Origin: Polyangium mundeleinium
GTDB lineage: Bacteria; Myxococcota_A; Polyangia; Polyangiales; Polyangiaceae
Assembly (NCBI RefSeq): GCF_028369105.1
Contig: NZ_JAQNDO010000001.1
Span: 3,936,501-4,000,500 of the forward strand
Length of the DNA stretch: 64,000 bases
Reading direction: 5' to 3'
The notes under the pieces are model-generated. The model made no database searches and was not told where the DNA came from. It was given only the letters and a program-made list of their open reading frames with translations. A program made the position numbers and the translations under genes. The first letter of the stretch is position 1. Every line of letters begins with the position of its first letter. Shown one piece after another: positions 59,186 to 64,000 of this stretch.

Positions 59186-59302
59186 GGGAACCTCCGAGGT
59201 AGGCGTCGAGGTCGGCGCGGAGGTCGACGGGAACCTCCGAGGACGGTTCCATCCCCCTTTCCCCGTTGCTCACGGCCGTCCGCTGGGGCATAGGCCTCGC
59301 CC

Positions 59303-61300
59303 ATGGGCGCCTTTTTCACCAATGTGCATGTCCGCCTCCCCCAGGGGGCCTCGCTCGAGCCGCTCCGCGCCGCGCTGATCGCTGCCGCCGAGGAAGAGGG
59401 CGCGGAGCTCTGCGCCGAGGGCGCGGAGCCGGACCGGACGGTGCTGATCCTCGGGCCGAACAAGCATGGCTGGGTGGCCATTTACGACGAGCGCACCGAG
59501 GGCCAGGACCAGGCGCGGCTCGACGAACTCGCCGCGCTGGCCTCGCGCGCGCTGGGGGCGCCCGCCATCACCGTGCTCGTGCACGACAGCGACGTGCTTT
59601 GCATGGACCTCTTCGCCGAGGGCGCCTGCGTCGACCGATACAATAGCCATCCGAGTTATTTCGGCGAGGAGGCCGACGAAAAGGACGCCGAGGATCTTTC
59701 GGGACACCCGGAGCGATGGGTGACGCGCTTCGCGCTGGGAATCTCGGCCGCGGAGCTCGGCGCCATCTGGAGCGGCAAGAAGCTCTTCGCCGAGGCCACG
59801 CTGGCCGAGACGGCGCGCGCCCTGGGGGCACCGCCGGAGCAGATGGGCGTGGGGTACCGTTATCTGGACGAGAAGACCCGGGCGAAGGCGACGGCACTGC
59901 GCTTCCGGCTGCGCGAGCGGCCGGGGTACGAGGCCGCCGCCGCGGGGTCGACGGTGCTCGTGGCACAGACGGTCGAGGCGCGCGTGCCGGCGAGGTTTTC
60001 GGTGGGCGACGAATTGCGCGTATCGCTGACCACGCACAACCACGGCGGGCCGTCGCAGGGATTGCAGGTGGCGGCCTGGGGCGACGCAATCGCGAAGGGT
60101 CTCGTGAAGGTCGAGCACTTCGAGGTGCTCGTCGGCGATGTGCGCGCGGGCGCGCGGCACGAGACGGTGGCGCCCTCGGTGCACGAGCACCAGGGCAGCA
60201 CAATGGCGGTGGCCGAGCTGAAGGAGGCCGCCTTGCCTGCGGGCGTGCCTGGCGGCTTTCATGCAATGGCACCCGGCGGGGACTGGCAGCGCGCCTTCAC
60301 GGCCATGCAACGGGCGCAGGTGCACGTGAACGTCGTGGGCCGGGTGGTCTCCGCGGGCGCGGCGACGCTCCACGTGGGATTGGTGCCGCTCGCGCATCAC
60401 GAGGGGCAGACGTCGATCACCTACGAGCTTGCCCTGGACGCGCCTCTCTGGCGTCCGCTGCGCGCGGCGCCGGAGATGCCTTCGCAGGTGCTCCTGCCGC
60501 TCTCGATGAGGCAGCTCTTGGTGGCGTTCGTGGTCTTCCCCGGCCGCAGCGAGGCCATCGCCCAGCACGCGGCGCGGGCGTTCGAGAAGCTCGCGACGCT
60601 GGTGGCGCCCGCGTCGGCCTTCGATACCGCCATGTTCCTCGCCAAGGAGGGCCGCCGTCCCGACACGAAATCGGTGCCGGGCAAAGGGTTTTTCGAGGGC
60701 GCGCGCTGGCGGAAGCTCGTCGAGGGAATGCACACGGAGCAGGTCGTCACTGTCCAAGCAAAAGAGGACATGCACGCGCTCATGGCCCAGGCGATGGCCA
60801 CGGGCGTGATGCCGATGCCAGGGCTCGGGGTCTCGTTCGGCGGCTCGATCCTGCCGCAAAAGAAGCCGGAGACCGCGGTGCTCAGCCTGTGGGTGAACGT
60901 CACGGAGCTCGCCGAGGCGCAAGGTTCCGCGGCACGGGCGCACCTCGTCGAGGTGGTGGAGGGCGCCATGGAGCGGCTGGGCGCGCTGCAAGGGTTTCTG
61001 GCGCGCTGGGGGACCGCGCCGTCGAACAGCTTGGACACGACGCAGTACGAGACGGCGTGCGGTCTTCACGGCGACACGCTGCACCCGAGCTGGGCCTCGC
61101 GCTGGCTGCGCGCGGTGGGGAACGAAGCGACGTGGATCGGGGCGCCGCTGCTCGCGCATCTGGAGGCGGATTCCCGGGAGAGGCTCGCGCAGGTGGCGGA
61201 AGAGCGCGCGGGGACAGGATGGCTGCGCGTGGAGGCGCGGCCGGGGGAATCGCTGACGGAGATCGAGCGGGCGCTCGCGGCGTTGTTGCCGGCGCGTTGA
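59303..61300 (+). CDS. Large cytoplasmic protein of unknown function
   Basis: A 665-residue protein from ATG 59303 (MGAFFTNVHVRLPQGASLEP). It has no signal peptide or membrane helix. The N-terminal 150 residues (VLILGPNKHGWVAIYDERTE, ITVLVHDSDVLCMDLFAEG, VDRYNSHPSYFGEE, GHPERWVTRFALG) resemble domains that read a calculated value and return a score, but no family comes to mind. The middle has an Ig-like or C2-like beta part (VPARFSVGDELRVSLTTHNHGG, LHVGLVPLAHHEGQ). The end has helical stretches (LAEAQGSAARAHLVEVVEGAM). Codon bias is strong throughout, so the coding call is firm even though function is not. Confidence 0.7.
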   Translation: MGAFFTNVHVRLPQGASLEPLRAALIAAAEEEGAELCAEGAEPDRTVLILGPNKHGWVAIYDERTEGQDQARLDELAALASRALGAPAITVLVHDSDVLCMDLFAEGACVDRYNSHPSYFGEEADEKDAEDLSGHPERWVTRFALGISAAELGAIWSGKKLFAEATLAETARALGAPPEQMGVGYRYLDEKTRAKATALRFRLRERPGYEAAAAGSTVLVAQTVEARVPARFSVGDELRVSLTTHNHGGPSQGLQVAAWGDAIAKGLVKVEHFEVLVGDVRAGARHETVAPSVHEHQGSTMAVAELKEAALPAGVPGGFHAMAPGGDWQRAFTAMQRAQVHVNVVGRVVSAGAATLHVGLVPLAHHEGQTSITYELALDAPLWRPLRAAPEMPSQVLLPLSMRQLLVAFVVFPGRSEAIAQHAARAFEKLATLVAPASAFDTAMFLAKEGRRPDTKSVPGKGFFEGARWRKLVEGMHTEQVVTVQAKEDMHALMAQAMATGVMPMPGLGVSFGGSILPQKKPETAVLSLWVNVTELAEAQGSAARAHLVEVVEGAMERLGALQGFLARWGTAPSNSLDTTQYETACGLHGDTLHPSWASRWLRAVGNEATWIGAPLLAHLEADSRERLAQVAEERAGTGWLRVEARPGESLTEIERALAALLPAR

Positions 61301-61407
61301 GGAAGGAGGCGCTACCTGCCGGTGAACAGCGGGGCGCTCCCAGAACCGGCACCTTCGGCTGCGCCACGATCGTCACGCTCCCATGACGGAACGCGCGCGC
61401 CGCGCAT

Positions 61408-61453
61408 ACGCGCGTGTCACACGCGCATGACACCCGTCCTACGCGCGTGACAG
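61408..61453. promoter_or_regulatory. Repeated operator-like motifs upstream of the protease gene
   Basis: Three related 13-mers: ACGCGCGTGTCAC (61408-61420), ACGCGCATGACAC (61421-61433) and ACGCGCGTGACAG (61441-61453). Between the first two, GTGTCA (61414-61419) and TGACAC (61428-61433) form an inverted repeat. They lie 111-156 bp before the ATG at 61564, in a 263-bp gap otherwise without features. Confidence 0.4.
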
Positions 61454-61563
61454 CGCAGGCGCGCCGGGGCGATACGCCGACCCGCGAACCAGGCCCCTTC
61501 CGCGGCAGGGACGCCGTGGCATACGGGATGCTATGGGTGACCGGCACCGCCCTGGAGGACACG

Positions 61564-62601
61564 ATGGCTTCGAAAACGCACTTCTTCTCGCTCCTGCTGC
61601 CCGCCCTTCTCGCCGCCTGCGGAGATCCCGGCGCGGTCGATGACGACGATCAGGACGTCGTGACGAGCGAGGACGAGACCACACTCGAGACGCCCCTCGA
61701 GACCTCGCCCCTCGATTACACGCTCTGCCTGAACCAATGCGACGCCAATCACATGATCATCGGGTGCGACGATCGCACCCAGCGCACGGCGTCGACGGAG
61801 GGCGTCAAGCCCTGGTCCTACGTGGGCTGGTTCGGCAATGGTTGCACCGGGACGCTCATCGGCAGCAACGTGGTGCTCTCGGCGGCGCATTGCTTCTTCA
61901 CCGCAGGGACCAACAACTTCAGGCAAGGCCCCATCTCGTTCTCGCTCGGGCAGACCAGCGTCCCGCCGTCGGGAGGGGGGGGCATCGGGTTGCCAGGGGA
62001 AACGTGCAGGAGACCTTATGGAACGCAGTACATCAGCAGCGTGACGGTCCCGGGCGAGTACGACAATACGTCCATCACCGTCGACAACAAGGCCTGGGAT
62101 TACGCGGTGGTGATCCTGAACGCCGCGCCTGTGGACGCGGAGCCGATGCCCTACGGGTACACCGATTGGAGCTATCTCCAGACCGAGGAGTCGCAGTCCA
62201 TCGGCTATCCAGGCGTCGACAAGGTCTCCGGGACCCTCTGGGACACCGGCCGCAAGAGCTTCCTCGGGCGCTGGCTGAACCCGACCGACGCGAACCTGAG
62301 CGGCGTGCTCTACGTCGACAACGACGGCGAGGGAGGGCAGAGCGGATCCCCCGTGTTCTACGATTACCTGCAAATCTCGGCGGGGGGCGCGGTCACGCTC
62401 GAACACAAGCTCACCGGCGTCCTCATCGGCAGCCCGGTCGCGGAGTGCCAGGCCGGCCGGAGCTGGGCGGCGCGGATCCTGCCGAAGACGGTGGACCGCA
62501 TCGACACCTGGAAGGTCGACCCCGACAGCCTGACCTATTCGCGCAAGTTCAAGGCCTTCACCGGCACGCAGATCCTGCCTGCCGATCAGGACGGCTGCTG
62601 A
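61564..62601 (+). CDS. Trypsin-like serine protease, lipoprotein
   Basis: A 345-residue protein from ATG 61564, with GGAGG six bases upstream. The signal MASKTHFFSLLLPALLAAC is a lipoprotein type; an acidic linker (DDDDQDVVTSEDETT) follows. The chymotrypsin-fold triad is visible: His in VVLSAAHCFF near 102, Asp in AWDYAVVIL near 180, Ser in GEGGQSGSPVFY near 258. The overall pattern (short loops, GQSGSPV, few disulphides) is closest to glutamyl endopeptidase/V8-type enzymes. It is likely surface-anchored and active in predation, nutrition or processing. Repeated operator-like motifs precede it. Confidence 0.88.
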   Translation: MASKTHFFSLLLPALLAACGDPGAVDDDDQDVVTSEDETTLETPLETSPLDYTLCLNQCDANHMIIGCDDRTQRTASTEGVKPWSYVGWFGNGCTGTLIGSNVVLSAAHCFFTAGTNNFRQGPISFSLGQTSVPPSGGGGIGLPGETCRRPYGTQYISSVTVPGEYDNTSITVDNKAWDYAVVILNAAPVDAEPMPYGYTDWSYLQTEESQSIGYPGVDKVSGTLWDTGRKSFLGRWLNPTDANLSGVLYVDNDGEGGQSGSPVFYDYLQISAGGAVTLEHKLTGVLIGSPVAECQAGRSWAARILPKTVDRIDTWKVDPDSLTYSRKFKAFTGTQILPADQDGC

Positions 62602-62625
62602 CGCCCGGCGACGAGGACGGGACGC

Positions 62626-63606
62626 TCACGCGTTCGCGCCCGCTGCTTTCGTGGCCTCGCGGCGCCCCAGATGCGCCTTCGCCCAGGTCCTGAAGTCCGT
62701 GGTCGCGAGTCCGTGCGCGCGCGCGTGCTCCGGTCGGGCGGGGCTGTCGACGACGTTCATCCGCTGCTGCGAGACGACGAAGGCCGGCCAGAGCCCCTGG
62801 GCGAGCGCCTCCTCCGCGGTGAGCGAGGGCGCCTCGATGGGCGTGCGGAGCACCTCCGAGAGGACCGCCGCGATCTCCCGCATCGACCGCCTGTCTCCCG
62901 CAAGCTCCAGCTCGACCCCCTTCCACGCCACCGGGTCCGTGAAGGCCGCCGCGGCCGCCGCCCCGATGTCCTGCATCGCCACCAGCGAGAGCACCGTGTC
63001 CGGCGCGAGCATCGTCAGGAGCCGGTCCTCCACCCAGTTCGCGAACAGGAACGACGGCCGCACGAAGTTCTCCATGAAGAACGCCGGCTTCAGCAAGGTG
63101 AACGAGCGGAAGCCCCCGGCGCGCGCGAGATCCTCGATGTACTCCTTGCTCTCCCAGTAGTGGACGTTCGACTCCGGCGAGCCCCACCCCGGCTGCCGGC
63201 GCTGGTACTCCCCCGAGCCAGAGACCGACGTATGCACGAACTGCGGCACGCCCGCCGCCCGTGCCGCCTCCACGAGGTTCTTCCCCTGCCGCTGCTCGTC
63301 GTCGCCTTCGAGGTTCTTCAGGTTCGGCATTTGCACCGAGAACACCCCGCGGGCCCCGGCGCAGGCCGCCCGCAGCGATGCGGGATCGTCGAAGTCGCCG
63401 CGCACCAGCGTCGCGCCGAGCTCGCCGAGCGCCCGCGCCCCTGCCGCCTCCACGTCGCGCACCAGCACGTGCACCGGCGCCCCGCGCGCGAGCAGCGCCC
63501 GCGCGACCGCGCCCCCCTGCCTGCCCGTCGCGCCCGTCACGAGGATCGGATCGGACGCCTTCACACCCATTGCGAGAATCGAATCGGATGTCGTTGCATT
63601 CGTCAT
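62626..63606 (-). CDS. NmrA-like NAD(P)-binding protein
   Basis: A 326-residue Rossmann protein from ATG 63606 (MTNATTSDSILAMGVKASDP). The dinucleotide motif is VTGATGRQGGAVARALL near 24, with basic residues after beta-2 (LVRDVEAAGARAL) suiting NADP(H). Family features include VFSVQMPNLKNLEGDDEQR, FVHTSVSGSG near 120 and SKEYIEDLARAGGFRSFTLL. NmrA-type proteins act as redox sensors or reductases of the atypical SDR group. It is divergent from an AraC-type regulator, with 34 bp between start codons, and is its probable target. It is convergent with the protease gene. Confidence 0.9.
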   Translation of the reverse strand: MTNATTSDSILAMGVKASDPILVTGATGRQGGAVARALLARGAPVHVLVRDVEAAGARALGELGATLVRGDFDDPASLRAACAGARGVFSVQMPNLKNLEGDDEQRQGKNLVEAARAAGVPQFVHTSVSGSGEYQRRQPGWGSPESNVHYWESKEYIEDLARAGGFRSFTLLKPAFFMENFVRPSFLFANWVEDRLLTMLAPDTVLSLVAMQDIGAAAAAAFTDPVAWKGVELELAGDRRSMREIAAVLSEVLRTPIEAPSLTAEEALAQGLWPAFVVSQQRMNVVDSPARPEHARAHGLATTDFRTWAKAHLGRREATKAAGANA

Positions 63607-63640
63607 GGCAAAGTCATACGCCCCGCGGTATGGACGATCA

Positions 63641-64000
63641 ATGCCTCGCCGTCCAAACGTCATATCCAAGACGCCAGAACTGCTGGACCTTCAGGACCCC
63701 CGCGGCGACGCCCTCGCCGACGTGCTGAGCGTGTCCCTGCTCCCGAACGCCCTCTTCAAGTGCATCGAAGCCCGTTCCCCCTGGGGCCTGCGCGTCCCGA
63801 CCCGTGACCGCGCCGTCTTCTACCTGATCGCACGTGGCCACGCCCTCCTGGAAATCGACGGCGAGCCTCCGCGCCCCCTCGCCACCGGCGACGTCGTCTT
63901 CATCCCGCACGGCACGGCGCACACCCTCCGCGACGAAACGGCCCGTCACCTGTTCACGGTCCACGACGGCCCGAGCTGCGCGGGCACCGGTCCTGCCCGC
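63641..64000 (+). CDS. AraC-family regulator, N-terminal cupin part (partial)
   Basis: Starts at ATG 63641 (MPRRPNVISKTPELLDLQDP) and runs off the window. The visible 120 residues are the cupin_6 sensor domain of AraC regulators: DALADVLSVSLLPNALFKC, EARSPWGLRVP, YLIARGHALLEIDGEPPRPL, ATGDVVFIPHGTAHTLRDE. The DNA-binding domain would lie beyond 64000. It is divergent from the NmrA-like gene at a distance too short for independent promoters, so autoregulation and control of that gene are likely. Confidence 0.85.
   Translation, partial: MPRRPNVISKTPELLDLQDPRGDALADVLSVSLLPNALFKCIEARSPWGLRVPTRDRAVFYLIARGHALLEIDGEPPRPLATGDVVFIPHGTAHTLRDETARHLFTVHDGPSCAGTGPAR

Overview
The window reads as chromosomal DNA of a high-GC myxobacterium (Myxococcota, probably Polyangiales). 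The reasons are strong GC bias in third codon positions, many lipoproteins, a eukaryotic-type Ser/Thr kinase, an FHA-type sigma-54 activator (decayed), an ECF sigma factor, a calerythrin-like EF-hand protein and many orphan signalling proteins. This placement is inferred from gene content only. No tRNA, rRNA, CRISPR array or replication origin was seen.

Layout. (1) 1-8.1 kb holds surface and signalling genes: the end of a Cys-rich exported protein, a class C beta-lactamase-fold serine hydrolase whose C-terminal discoidin-like domain is cut by a junction, the wreck of an FHA/sigma-54 activator, a Ser/Thr kinase ending in a related discoidin-like domain, a 52-residue membrane protein, a lipoprotein, two arrays of operator-like palindromes and a transposase remnant. 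(2) 8.2-11.9 kb is an accessory patch: a nine-copy 43-bp minisatellite, a lipoprotein-anchored HNH nuclease toxin killed by a 1-base frameshift with an intact overlapping immunity-type gene, and a gene broken in two around IS66 remnants and an EF-hand gene. (3) 11.9-18.1 kb is housekeeping-like: DUF2452 protein, ECF sigma factor with a small membrane partner, CsbD, a methyltransferase and a zincin-like lipoprotein. (4) 18.2-52.8 kb looks like an inserted island of about 34.6 kb. It is flanked by diverged direct repeats of about 280 bp. The left copy carries a complete zincin-lipoprotein gene and an 18-codon nei stub; the right copy carries a 51-codon stub of the same lipoprotein and a complete nei. 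(5) 53.1-64 kb carries nei-lhr DNA repair genes, a STAS-like protein, an unknown 665-residue protein, a trypsin-like lipoprotein protease, and a divergent NmrA/AraC pair.

The island reads as a metal, redox and low-oxygen fitness module. It has a Ni/Fe-type P1B-5 ATPase fused to hemerythrin, two orphan sensor histidine kinases, a GAF regulator, a 5'-truncated multicopper oxidase, a His/Cys/Met-rich lipoprotein, SufS, an amino-acid transporter with an apparent CTG start, a polar amino-acid ABC transporter whose binding protein is circularly permuted, and a PEP-synthase-like enzyme. Divergent from the last is a group 3b NADP-type [NiFe] hydrogenase operon (beta, cNMP-binding protein, gamma, delta, alpha) with protease and hypAFCDE, but no hypB. 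A CoA-transferase-GNAT fusion closes it. A sigma-54 type promoter match sits 26 bp before the expected first hydrogenase codon. A nearly identical 390-bp repeat occurs twice inside the island, bounding the block that holds the regulators and transporters.

The observations I find least ordinary are the circularly permuted binding protein, the island boundary structure, the palindrome arrays with about 22-bp periodicity, and a 44-45 bp palindromic element lying in frame inside two unrelated genes, with base changes that preserve its fold.
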